Shown: positions 1 through 7,806 of the stretch, piece by piece
How positions within the stretch are numbered: the stretch's first letter is position 1
Layout: every line of letters starts with the position of its first letter
The notes under the pieces: model-generated
Databases searched by the model: none
What the model was told of the DNA's origin: nothing
Seen by the model: the letters and a program-made list of their open reading frames with translations, nothing else
Assembly: GCF_007754155.1 (NCBI RefSeq)
Contig: NZ_CP037423.1
Location: 10,908,938 to 10,972,937, forward strand
Source: Stieleria neptunia
GTDB lineage: Bacteria > Planctomycetota > Planctomycetia > Pirellulales > Pirellulaceae
Length of the DNA stretch: 64,000 nucleotides
Direction: 5' to 3'
Program-made: the position numbers and the translations under genes

Positions 1-70
1 CGAGAAGTGTTGCTGTCGCGGCACCAATCCCCCGACTTGCTCCCGTCACAATGGCAACCTTTTCGGTCAT
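1..70 (-). CDS. Short-chain dehydrogenase/reductase, N-terminus only (cut by window edge)
   Basis: Reading leftwards from an ATG at 70-68, the 23 visible residues contain KVAIVTGASRGIGAA, the Rossmann-fold NAD(P)-binding motif TGxxxGIG of the SDR family. The rest of the gene lies outside the window, so the catalytic YxxxK motif and the substrate cannot be judged. The family reduces or oxidises carbonyl/hydroxyl groups with NAD(P)(H); 3-oxoacyl-ACP reductase (FabG-like) enzymes often begin this way, but many other SDRs do too. Confidence 0.8.
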   Translation of the reverse strand, partial: MTEKVAIVTGASRGIGAATATLL

Positions 71-123
71 CGCTCTCGTCTCCCTCATGGCAAGCTAGTA
101 TTCCGTTGAGGCTGCGTTGAGAT

Positions 124-381
124 TCAGTCCGCAACCGTCGCAAACATCGCCCAGATCAAGCAGATCATGCATGCGAGGTAGCAACACCACCACATCCAAA
201 ACCCGTAGGGACCGGTGACAACCTGAATCATCAATCCGGCGACAAGGAGCCCAAGGGATGTCAGGAATCTGGCTCGTGCCGACGCAAACCTGGCCGGACG
301 TTTCAGAAACGGCGTTTGCAAATCACGCAAGTCGTCCGGGTTGACGATTGGTGTCGGTCGGTAGGGGTTGGAGTCGTTCAT
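124..381 (-). CDS. Small membrane protein with NPYRP-type N-terminus
   Basis: An 85-aa protein starting MNDSNPYRPTP. The NPYRP motif close to the start is common among small planctomycete membrane proteins. Two hydrophobic segments (about residues 38-58 and 60-82) suggest a two-pass inner-membrane protein. Its start overlaps the stop of the upstream SIMPL-domain gene by four bases (378-381), so the two are probably translationally coupled. No function is recognised. Confidence 0.6.
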   Translation of the reverse strand: MNDSNPYRPTPIVNPDDLRDLQTPFLKRPARFASARARFLTSLGLLVAGLMIQVVTGPYGFWMWWCCYLACMICLIWAMFATVAD

Positions 382-1094
382 TCAAACTTGAACGTCAGTT
401 GAACCTGTGCCGAGAGCGTTTGTTCGCCGGTTTGAACGGGCACCGACGAACGCGCTTCGGCCATCGCCATGAAACGCATCGGCGCGGGCTGACCGCCGCC
501 GGAGTGGTCGCGGATTGCAACCAACCGACCGAGCGTGACGCCCGCTTCCTTGGCCATCAAGCCGGCCTTTCGCTTGGCGTCACGGATGGCTTTGTTGCGG
601 GCTTCGTCCATTAAGGTTTCCGACTCGGCGATCGAGAAGCTGATTCCGTTGATTTGGTTCGCGCCGGCCGTGACGACTTGATCGAGCACGCCGCCCAACG
701 ATTCAATCTTTCGCACCCGGATGTGGACCTGGTTGGACACTTGATAACCGTCGATCTTGGGCGGTTCCCCGCCGGGATTGCGCATGCGTTGGTAGCGGGG
801 CGAGACGTTGAAGCTGCTGGTCTGGATGTCTTTTTCCGCGATGCCAAGCTGCTTGAGTTTCTCCAGCAGCCGCTCCATCTGTTCGTTGTTTGCAGCCAAT
901 GCCGCTTTCGCGCTTTCCGACTCGACCACGACGCCGACGTTGATCGCGGCGACATCGGGCACGCCGTTGACTTCCCCCGTGCCGCTGACGACGATCACCC
1001 GGTTGGCGGTGCCGGTTTCAGAGTCGGGTTCCTGGGCAGCGATCCCCAGGGGCAGCAGCAACAAGGCAGCGACGAATGTTATACGTGTGTTCAT
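378..1094 (-). CDS. SIMPL-domain (DUF541) periplasmic protein
   Basis: A 238-aa protein with an N-terminal signal peptide (about residues 1-20, ending AAQ). The mature part follows the SIMPL/DUF541 pattern: an opening strand VIVVSGTGEVNGVPDVAAINVGV, a helix with KAALAANNEQMERLLEKLKQLGI, then DIQTSSFNVSPRY, which is highly typical of this family. SIMPL proteins (YggE, BP26) are periplasmic or outer-membrane associated, form ring-like oligomers in some bacteria, and have no settled biochemical role beyond stress links. It is followed by and overlaps the small membrane protein at 124-381, suggesting a bicistronic unit transcribed leftwards. Confidence 0.88.
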   Translation of the reverse strand: MNTRITFVAALLLLPLGIAAQEPDSETGTANRVIVVSGTGEVNGVPDVAAINVGVVVESESAKAALAANNEQMERLLEKLKQLGIAEKDIQTSSFNVSPRYQRMRNPGGEPPKIDGYQVSNQVHIRVRKIESLGGVLDQVVTAGANQINGISFSIAESETLMDEARNKAIRDAKRKAGLMAKEAGVTLGRLVAIRDHSGGGQPAPMRFMAMAEARSSVPVQTGEQTLSAQVQLTFKFE

Positions 1095-1709
1095 AAGTTG
1101 AGTTCCATTTTTGGATCTGCCATTTTTGTATCTGACCGTGCAGCTGCACCGGCGTGGCGGTCGGTTGCAAGCAGCTGCTCAGAATTCACACTAATGGACC
1201 ATCGATGGAGCGTCAATCGAAGGCGTGTGACCGATCAAACCTAGTTGCCTTCGCGAGATAATTCTGCAGTTTTTAATGTCACCCTCCTGGCAGGAGGGTC
1301 GAGCGCAGCGAGGGGAGGTCGAACGCTCAATCGCGGCGTTCATGTTGCGATTGTTGGGCGTGTCCCAAGCAGCAAAGCAAACCTGCTCCTCGCTTCACTG
1401 GACTCTCAAAGGGGGCATTGGTGTCTCCACAACTTTTGCGTGTCAGATCTGGCGGGAGTGGGTGCTTTCGGCCAACGGCCGTTTACAGCCGTAGCCTTGG
1501 GCATCGCCCAAGGTCCGCAAACGTAAACGAGAGGGATTGGCCAACGGCCATAAACAAATGCTCGGTCAAATGCGAAAGTTGTGCATGACCTCCAGAAGAT
1601 GGATCCCCAGTGTTTACCACGCACTGGCGAGTGTCGTTAAGCCAACGTTTGATCCGCCATGGCGGTTATACTTGGCAACGGGCGGAATCGAAGTATCCGA
1701 TCTCTTCAA
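1095..1709. other. Intergenic region with palindromic repeats, no gene supported
   Basis: About 600 bp between the SIMPL gene and the IS-containing hairpin. It holds one copy of the CCTCC/GGAGG repeat (about 1278-1322), an 8-bp-arm palindrome CCTTGGGC...GCCCAAGG at 1495-1513, and two GGCCAACGGCC units (about 1470-1480 and 1539-1549). Short open frames here show no recognisable protein features and overlap the repeats. Confidence 0.6.
1278..1322 (-). repeat. Dispersed repeat family C (GACCTCCCCTCG/ACCCTCC), copy 1
   Basis: Contains the hairpin ACCCTCCTG-GCAGGAGGGT followed by TCGAGCGCAGCGAGGGGAGGTC. Related copies lie at about 32165-32200, 38339-38384 and 40895-40940 (opposite orientation), with hairpin-only relatives at 47266-47292 and about 32797-32816. 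All copies are intergenic. Confidence 0.7.
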
Positions 1710-1728
1710 GTGGGATAGGCTTCCAGCC

Positions 1729-3168
1729 CAGGGCTGTAAGGGTATCGCGTGACCGCGATTTTTGTGTATTCCCGTGTTTTACGCTACACGGAGGTTCGCG
1801 ATGTCATCGAAAGTTTTTGATCGGTTTGTAACCAAGGCACCATTTGCTGTCATGACCAGGGCGCTCACGCAGGACTTTATCGGGAGCGATTTGCAACTGG
1901 TTTTCGATAACAATCGAGAAAAGCAGTATGAGTACCTCGCCACATTCCAGGCAGTGGCGATGACGGTCGCTGACGTGGCCTTGAATTTCAGCGAGAATTT
2001 CAATCAAGCCTACAAGGAGCACAAAGAGAATCTCGACGTTTCTCGACAGTCATTCTATGCCAAAACCAGAGGCATAGAACCAGCGGTAAGTGAGTCGCTC
2101 GTTTCGCACGCGGCAAAGCGGACTATCCAAATGCAAGACGCGATGGGGTTCACACCCTGGGAATTGCTTCCAGGTTATCGTTGCTTGAGTATTGATGGGA
2201 ATGTCTTGGCGAAGTCTGACAAAAGATTGAAAGACCTTCGAGACGTCAAGGGTGCACCGTTGCCGGGTAAACTAGTCGCGAGGTTTGACCTACAGCGACA
2301 GGTGTTTGACCGCGCGTACGTGCTGCTTGACGGCCACGCGCAAGAGTCGACGTGTTGCGATCGGATCGTGGATGATATCCAGCCGAATGATGTCGTAATT
2401 GCGGACCGGCATTATTGCATCGTCCCATTCCTCAACAAACTCGCTCAATCCAAAAGCTTCTTCGTGATCCGCCAGCACGGGCGTTTGAAAGGCGTTTTAC
2501 TGGGAAAACGCAAACGCATTGGCCGCAGCAGCACAGGCGTAGTCTACGAACAAGCGTTGAAACTATCTGCTGCCGAAGATGCCATGGTGGTTCGCCGAAT
2601 CACTGTCATATTGGACTCGCCAACGCGAGATGGCGACGAAGAGATTCACGTGTTGACGAATCTTCCCGCCACAGTTTCGGCTAAGGACGTGGCAGAGGTT
2701 TACCGGCATCGCTGGGAAGAAGAAACCGCGTTCAATATTTTACAGATGACGCTCACTTGCGAGAAATCAGGTGTCGGTCATCCCAAAGCAGCAACGTTCC
2801 TGTTTTGTATGTCGCTGCTCGCGTTCAATCTTCGACAAACCATCTTTGCGGCTTTGTTTGCGACCCATGACGAATCAGAGGTGGAAGCGATCAGCCACTT
2901 TCACGTCTCAAAAAATGTCTCCGATAAAACCGAAGGGATGTTGATTGCGATCACCGAGGACGAGTGGGCAGAATTGATTCCGACGACAATCAAAGGCCTC
3001 GTCGCGATGCTGAAGAAGATCGCTCGGACGATCGACCTAAAGGAGTACAGAAAATCGGTCCGCGGCCCGAAGAAGAAAAAGCCGCACCGATCAAGGAATG
3101 TAGCCTCGTCTCATGTTTCGACCGCGAAACTGCTAGGATTGACCTAGCAGGATACCCTTACAGCCCTG
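1729..3168 (+). mobile_element. Complete IS4-family insertion sequence (1440 bp)
   Basis: The element is bounded by perfect 18-bp terminal inverted repeats: CAGGGCTGTAAGGGTATC at 1729-1746 and its exact complement at 3151-3168. Both sides carry the 11-bp direct repeat GGCTTCCAGCC (1718-1728 and 3169-3179), a target duplication of the size expected for IS4-type elements. One intact transposase gene fills the inside. Perfect ends and an intact gene indicate a recent insertion. It landed inside a palindromic intergenic repeat, not in a gene. Confidence 0.93.
1801..3147 (+). CDS. IS4-family transposase (DDE)
   Basis: A 448-aa transposase starting at ATG 1801, chosen because GGAGG at 1790-1794 lies six bases upstream. 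The DDE catalytic triad is visible: D132 in SIDGN, D202 in VIADRHYC, and E308 in YRHRWEEETAFNILQ. The last follows the IS4 signature Y-(2)-R-(3)-E-(6)-K, with Q at the usual K position. The basic C-terminus (RGPKKKKPHRSR) is typical of a DNA-binding tail. No frameshift or internal stop is present, so the gene could be active. An upstream in-frame start at 1762 lacks a ribosome binding site. Confidence 0.92.
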   Translation: MSSKVFDRFVTKAPFAVMTRALTQDFIGSDLQLVFDNNREKQYEYLATFQAVAMTVADVALNFSENFNQAYKEHKENLDVSRQSFYAKTRGIEPAVSESLVSHAAKRTIQMQDAMGFTPWELLPGYRCLSIDGNVLAKSDKRLKDLRDVKGAPLPGKLVARFDLQRQVFDRAYVLLDGHAQESTCCDRIVDDIQPNDVVIADRHYCIVPFLNKLAQSKSFFVIRQHGRLKGVLLGKRKRIGRSSTGVVYEQALKLSAAEDAMVVRRITVILDSPTRDGDEEIHVLTNLPATVSAKDVAEVYRHRWEEETAFNILQMTLTCEKSGVGHPKAATFLFCMSLLAFNLRQTIFAALFATHDESEVEAISHFHVSKNVSDKTEGMLIAITEDEWAELIPTTIKGLVAMLKKIARTIDLKEYRKSVRGPKKKKPHRSRNVASSHVSTAKLLGLT

Positions 3169-3283
3169 GGCTTCCAGCCTGTCATGACAGCATCGACAGG
3201 CTGGAAGCCTATCCCACTCATTTTCCGTTCGTTGCTTCGTTCTTTCCAGAATTCTTCAGTCGACCACGCGGAGCCGTTCTGAC

Positions 3284-4456
3284 ATGCCGACCCTGATCCT
3301 CTCCCACTGCTGCCGATCCAATCGTTCTTCGGCATGGCTGCTCGTTCTTCTTGCCTGCGTTGCCGGGTTGGATGCCACGCCGTCGCTCGTTGCACAAGAC
3401 GACGGCACGCGATCCGAGCCGGCCGATCCGCTGTCCATCAAACTATTGGAAATGGACTTGACCGCGACTGCCAAACTGTTCGCCCGACATGATTTGGATG
3501 ACGACGGGGCGCTCAGCAAGTCCGAGTGCGAGCGGCTCAAGTGGACCAGCGAAGAGATCCGTCCGTTTGATCTCAATCGCAGCGGCGACCTGCAGCATGT
3601 CGAAGTCACGCTCAAGCTGGCAACCGAACGTGAAAACGCAGGCATCGTTCAGATGGATTCGATCCTGGCCGACCGTTACACCAAGCGTTACGACAGCAAC
3701 CGAGACGGCAAATTGCAGCTGCGGGAATTAGAGGACAACACGTTTTCGGACCAGATCGACAGCTACGACCGAAATTCCGACGACGAACTTTCTCCGGAGG
3801 AACTGATTCGCGGATTGGCGTTCGAGCGCAAGTTTCGCGACGAACTGGGCGTCAAGGGTTGTGACCAAGGCGGCGCGATGTCGCTGATCAACCAGGGCGA
3901 TGCCAACGGGGATCGTCAGCTGGGCGGCGACGAACTTGAAACGGTGGGGTTGGATGCGGCAACGATGAAGTTCGATCGAAACGACAGCGAATCGTTGTCG
4001 GTCTCGGAGCTGGCCGAATACTTGGCCGATCGCCGCATGCGGATGGGCATGACACCCTCGGATCAACTGCTCGCCCGCAACGTGATTCGCAGGGCCGATC
4101 AGGACGGCGACGGCTTGGTGTCAGCGGATCGGTTTCGTCAAGCTGACAGCGATTTGGACCTCGGCAGCCCCGACGAGAACGGTGACGGAAATCTGTCCCT
4201 GTTGGAGATGGAAACCTACTTGGCCAAACAACGCCAACGCCTTGGGTTTGACGACGAAGCCGCCAAGCGTGCATCGATCTTGATCGCCAGAAACGATTCC
4301 AACGGCGACCGCAAGCTTTCCAAGGCGGAACTGGTCGCCAGCGGCGCCAACCGCGACAGCCCGCTTTCGCCCCAAAAGCTCAGCCTGGTCGATCAAGACG
4401 GCGACGCGGCCATCGACATGAAAGAACTGGCCCGGTTCATCCAAAAAACCAAATGA
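3284..4456 (+). CDS. Secreted multi-EF-hand calcium-binding protein
   Basis: A 390-aa protein with an N-terminal hydrophobic signal segment (about residues 17-33, ending near SLVAQ) and then about ten DxDxDG-type loops spaced through the chain. Examples are DLDDDGALSKSE, DSNRDGKLQLRE, DQDGDGLVSADR, DENGDGNLSLLE and DQDGDAAIDMKE. Several have canonical calcium ligands; others (DRNSDDELSPEE, DRNDSESLSVSE) lack the central glycine. Long EF-hand strings of this sort are common in exported planctomycete proteins; a calcium-dependent structural or adhesion role is an inference. A terminator-like hairpin follows at 4487-4519. Confidence 0.85.
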   Translation: MPTLILSHCCRSNRSSAWLLVLLACVAGLDATPSLVAQDDGTRSEPADPLSIKLLEMDLTATAKLFARHDLDDDGALSKSECERLKWTSEEIRPFDLNRSGDLQHVEVTLKLATERENAGIVQMDSILADRYTKRYDSNRDGKLQLRELEDNTFSDQIDSYDRNSDDELSPEELIRGLAFERKFRDELGVKGCDQGGAMSLINQGDANGDRQLGGDELETVGLDAATMKFDRNDSESLSVSELAEYLADRRMRMGMTPSDQLLARNVIRRADQDGDGLVSADRFRQADSDLDLGSPDENGDGNLSLLEMETYLAKQRQRLGFDDEAAKRASILIARNDSNGDRKLSKAELVASGANRDSPLSPQKLSLVDQDGDAAIDMKELARFIQKTK

Positions 4457-4486
4457 AAGGTAGGAAAAAGTCGGTCGCTGGAATTT

Positions 4487-4519
4487 GAGACCGGTGGGCA
4501 ACGATCGGGTCTCGTTTTT
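4487..4519 (+). terminator. Candidate rho-independent terminator after the EF-hand gene
   Basis: A GAGACC (4487-4492) / GGTCTC (4508-4513) stem with a 15-base loop, followed by GTTTTT (4514-4519). It lies 30 bases after the EF-hand stop codon and separates that gene from the helicase operon. The short stem and long loop make it a moderate-strength candidate. Confidence 0.5.
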
Positions 4520-4731
4520 GTCGCACCCTTTTTCTGCCTTCCTTTCCAGAAGACCAGGCTCTGGCGTTCCAATCGCTGCAACCCTTCCAGCGAGAGGCGT
4601 TGAGTCCGGTTTCAACTTCACTCGAATTGGACTGCCTGAACCGGACACCTAGTGTTGGGCGGGGGAGTCCGCCACCCGAGTCGTGCGGCACCCTGTTTTG
4701 AATGGGAGCCAACGAATCAGGGGAACCTTGA

Positions 4732-7700
4732 GTGTCAGATACATCTTCCGCTTTCACCACCGGATTTCAGCTCGGCGACGCCGTCACCGCCAAGTCTCAG
4801 CCCGACATCACGGGGGTCGTCATGAATGCAATGACGGGGGCTGCTGAGGCGCAATATGTCGTCTTCATGGAGGGGGCTCCGAAAACGTACTACGAATCGC
4901 AACTGCAGCGTGCGGTGGATTCCAAGCCGGTTTCGCAACGGATCCCGGTCGAACGCTTTAACGCCTACCTCAGTTCCCTTCAGATTGAGCATCCCAGTGC
5001 GTCGACACTGTATTCCCTCCACTCGGCGAAAATCGAGAGCATTCCCTATCAATTCCGACCGGTCCTAAAATTCATTCGGTCGGATCGTCCGCGACTCTTG
5101 ATCGCCGACGGTGTCGGAGTCGGAAAGACGATCGAAGCCGGGTTGATTCTCAAGGAGATGCAGTCCCGACGAGACCTCAATTCGGTCTTGATCATTTGTC
5201 CCAAGCCGCTGATTGTGGAAAAGAAATGGCAAGCGGAAATGCAGCGATTCGACGAGCGCTTTACCCAGCTTGACGGGAAGGAACTGCGTCACTGTATCGA
5301 CGAATTCGCACGCGAAGGTGAGTGGCCCTCGCAACACTCCAAGACGATTCTGCCTTATTCGTTGTTGGACGAAGCCCTGCTTTCCGGGACCGCCAAAGGC
5401 CAACGACTCGGCCGGCCCGGATTGGAACAGTTGGACCCTCCGCCGCGTTTCGACCTGGTGATCGTCGATGAAGCTCATCATGTCCGGAACCCTTCCACGT
5501 TGAAGCATCAGGCCGTCAAGTACTTTTGCGATCAAGCCGACGCAGTGGTGTTTCTCACCGCAACACCCCTGGAAATGGAATCCGGCGACCTTTACGAATT
5601 GCTGCACCTGCTGAGGCCCGACCTGATTGTCGATCGCCCCAGTTTTGAACACATGGCGGCGCCGAATGCACATCTCAATCGCGCCATCGGAGCCCTGCGC
5701 GGCTGCTGTGAAAATTGGCGATCGGATGCACTCGACGCGATCGCCGAGGCGGGAGAAACGCCTTGGGGCCGCAGCATGCTGGCTCGCAATCCGATTTTTT
5801 CGGCCGTCAAGGCAACGCTCAACCGATGTGATGCGAGTGACGAAGACCGTGTTCGGTCCATCAAACAACTCGAAGGGTTGCATTCCTTTTCAGGAATCAT
5901 CAACAGGACGCGCCGCCGCGACATCGGGACGTTCACGATCCGTCGCCCGGAAACGATCGAAGCGGAGTTTACCGAATCTCAGCGTCGTCTTCACGACAGG
6001 GTTCTCGACCTCCAGTCAAAGATTCTGCAAAGCTTGCACGGCAATACCAGCGTCAAGTTCATGATGACGACGATTCGTCGACAGGCGGCAAGCTCCCTGT
6101 TCGGACTCGTTCCATTGCTCGAAGATATTCTCAAGCGGCGATTCGAGGAATTGCGGCAAGACGGATTGGACGAAGACATCGAGTCGATCGACCACCGTGC
6201 AATCGAGCAGATCGAAGATCAGGTTCGGCAGGTCATCCAGGACGCGAGCAATCTGGATCACACCGATGCGAAACTTCACAGTCTGCTAGAGATCTTACTG
6301 GAACGAAAGCAGTTGCCCAATTACCGCGTCATGGTGTTCAGCGCGTTCCGTCACACGCTCACGTATTTACACGAACAACTCAGTCGCCAAGGACTTCGCG
6401 TGGGCGTCGTCCACGGCGGAACACCGGACGAAGATCGAGTGCAAATGCGGCAGCGATTCAAGTTGCCCTGTGAAGCAAGCGAAGCGCTCGACGTGCTCTT
6501 GTTCTCCGAGGTGGGATGCGAGGGCCTGGACTATCAATTCTGCGATTGCATCGTCAATTATGACCTGCCGTGGAACCCGATGCGAATCGAGCAGCGTATC
6601 GGTCGAATCGATCGACGCGGACAGCAAAGCGAATGTGTCTCGATCTACAACCTCATTACGCCGGGGACCGTCGACGCCGAAATCTACCAGCGTTGTCTCA
6701 AACGCATCGGTGTCTTCGAACGTGAAATCGGTGCCGGAGAAGAAATACTCGGCAAGATCACGCGAACGCTTCACGACATTGCCGAGAACCAGCAGTTGAC
6801 CGAAGAGGAGCGGAGAGAACAGTTGCAACAATTGGCCGACAATGAGATCCGCCTGCTTCAAGAGAAACAAGAACTGGAAGAAAAACAGTTCGATCTCCTC
6901 GGGCTACAGGTTTCCAACACCGATGTGGACGACGCCACCAGTTTCTGGCTGGAGCCCGCGGCGCTTCAAAACCTGGTCACGGAATACTTGGAAGATCGCG
7001 TGGGAGGAAGTCACGAGTTCATTTCAGGAGGAACCGATCTCAAGACGTTGAGGCTGTCACGTGAGGCGCGGCAACTGTTGCTCGAAGACTTTTTTCGTCT
7101 GCCCGCCGACCGGGCCGAGAGTTTTCGACGATGGAAACATTGGCTCAAGGACAGTGACCAGCGTCTGGCAATCGCGTTTCGATCGGAGTGCGCCGCAGAG
7201 GCACCTGATGCCACGCTGATCACCCCGCAGCATCCGCTGGTGCGACAAGCTTCTGCCTACATCAACGATGTGCTGCGCGAGCCGGTGGTCGTCTGCGAAG
7301 TCGCCAGTACCGAGATCCCGCCCGGCTCCTATCCGTTTGTCATCTACGAGTGGAAGTACGACGGATTGCACCAGGACCTTCGTCTGATTCCGATCGCCAA
7401 GGATGACGACGTCACGGCGGAACTCCTTCGCTGGCTCGAGACGGCGTCCGACGCAAGTCGTTCGGCCGAAACGATTCTGGATGATGGTGAGCTTCGCGAG
7501 CTTGAAGATCGCCATTACCGCTTGTGGGCCGAATCCAGGAAAGAGCATTGCGACCAAATGGCACGCATCGTTTCCTTCCAAAAAGAAAGCCTCGATGCAA
7601 GCCACCAAGCCGCCTCCGAAGTGTGTCTCGCACAACTGAAGATGGCCAAGGATGAAAAAATTCGGCGGATGCGACGCAAACAGTTGGAAAATGCCGAGGC

Positions 7701-7806
7701 CGCCTACCAGCGTCGATCCGCGGAACTCGAACAAATGGCTGGGCGTGCCGATATCGTGACACGACTGGTCGCCCGCGGCACCGTGATCGTCAACGGGGGC
7801 CAATGA
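4732..7806 (+). CDS. RapA-like SNF2-family helicase/translocase
   Basis: A 1024-aa protein starting at GTG 4732, supported by AGGGGA seven bases upstream. Residues about 10-60 (GFQLGDAVTAK...YYESQLQ) resemble the Tudor/SH3-like N-terminus of RapA-type proteins. The SF2 motor follows: Walker A GVGVGKTIEAG (about 127-137), DEAHH (246-250), TATP (276-279), and in the C-terminal lobe VVHGGTPDEDR, EGLDYQ and motif VI QRIGRIDRRGQ (about 620-630). Coiled-coil-rich stretches follow at about 683-720 and near the C-terminus (KIRRMRRKQLENAEAAYQ). SNF2/RapA motors translocate on double-stranded DNA and remodel bound proteins. The stop overlaps the next start (ATGA, 7803-7806), so it is coupled to a sacsin-like ATPase; no nuclease or methylase domain was recognised in either. 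Role inferred as defence or DNA-complex remodelling. Confidence 0.85.
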   Translation: MSDTSSAFTTGFQLGDAVTAKSQPDITGVVMNAMTGAAEAQYVVFMEGAPKTYYESQLQRAVDSKPVSQRIPVERFNAYLSSLQIEHPSASTLYSLHSAKIESIPYQFRPVLKFIRSDRPRLLIADGVGVGKTIEAGLILKEMQSRRDLNSVLIICPKPLIVEKKWQAEMQRFDERFTQLDGKELRHCIDEFAREGEWPSQHSKTILPYSLLDEALLSGTAKGQRLGRPGLEQLDPPPRFDLVIVDEAHHVRNPSTLKHQAVKYFCDQADAVVFLTATPLEMESGDLYELLHLLRPDLIVDRPSFEHMAAPNAHLNRAIGALRGCCENWRSDALDAIAEAGETPWGRSMLARNPIFSAVKATLNRCDASDEDRVRSIKQLEGLHSFSGIINRTRRRDIGTFTIRRPETIEAEFTESQRRLHDRVLDLQSKILQSLHGNTSVKFMMTTIRRQAASSLFGLVPLLEDILKRRFEELRQDGLDEDIESIDHRAIEQIEDQVRQVIQDASNLDHTDAKLHSLLEILLERKQLPNYRVMVFSAFRHTLTYLHEQLSRQGLRVGVVHGGTPDEDRVQMRQRFKLPCEASEALDVLLFSEVGCEGLDYQFCDCIVNYDLPWNPMRIEQRIGRIDRRGQQSECVSIYNLITPGTVDAEIYQRCLKRIGVFEREIGAGEEILGKITRTLHDIAENQQLTEEERREQLQQLADNEIRLLQEKQELEEKQFDLLGLQVSNTDVDDATSFWLEPAALQNLVTEYLEDRVGGSHEFISGGTDLKTLRLSREARQLLLEDFFRLPADRAESFRRWKHWLKDSDQRLAIAFRSECAAEAPDATLITPQHPLVRQASAYINDVLREPVVVCEVASTEIPPGSYPFVIYEWKYDGLHQDLRLIPIAKDDDVTAELLRWLETASDASRSAETILDDGELRELEDRHYRLWAESRKEHCDQMARIVSFQKESLDASHQAASEVCLAQLKMAKDEKIRRMRRKQLENAEAAYQRRSAELEQMAGRADIVTRLVARGTVIVNGGQ

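Larger units (their letters stand above)
1710..3217. repeat. Palindromic repeat family D, copy 1, split by the IS element
   Basis: The left arm (1710-1728, GTGGGATAGGCTTCCAGCC) and the right remainder (3180-3217, ending GGCTGGAAGCCTATCCCAC) form one inverted repeat once the IS and one copy of its target duplication are removed. A closely related uninterrupted copy lies at 56317-56374, with the same outer arms and an 11-base loop. This establishes what the locus looked like before the insertion. Confidence 0.8.

Noticed and set aside
1406..1752. Short frames with YGRWP-type peptides in the gap before the IS
   Set aside because: They are translations of intergenic repeats (GGCCAACGGCC, CCTTGGGC...), not conserved proteins.
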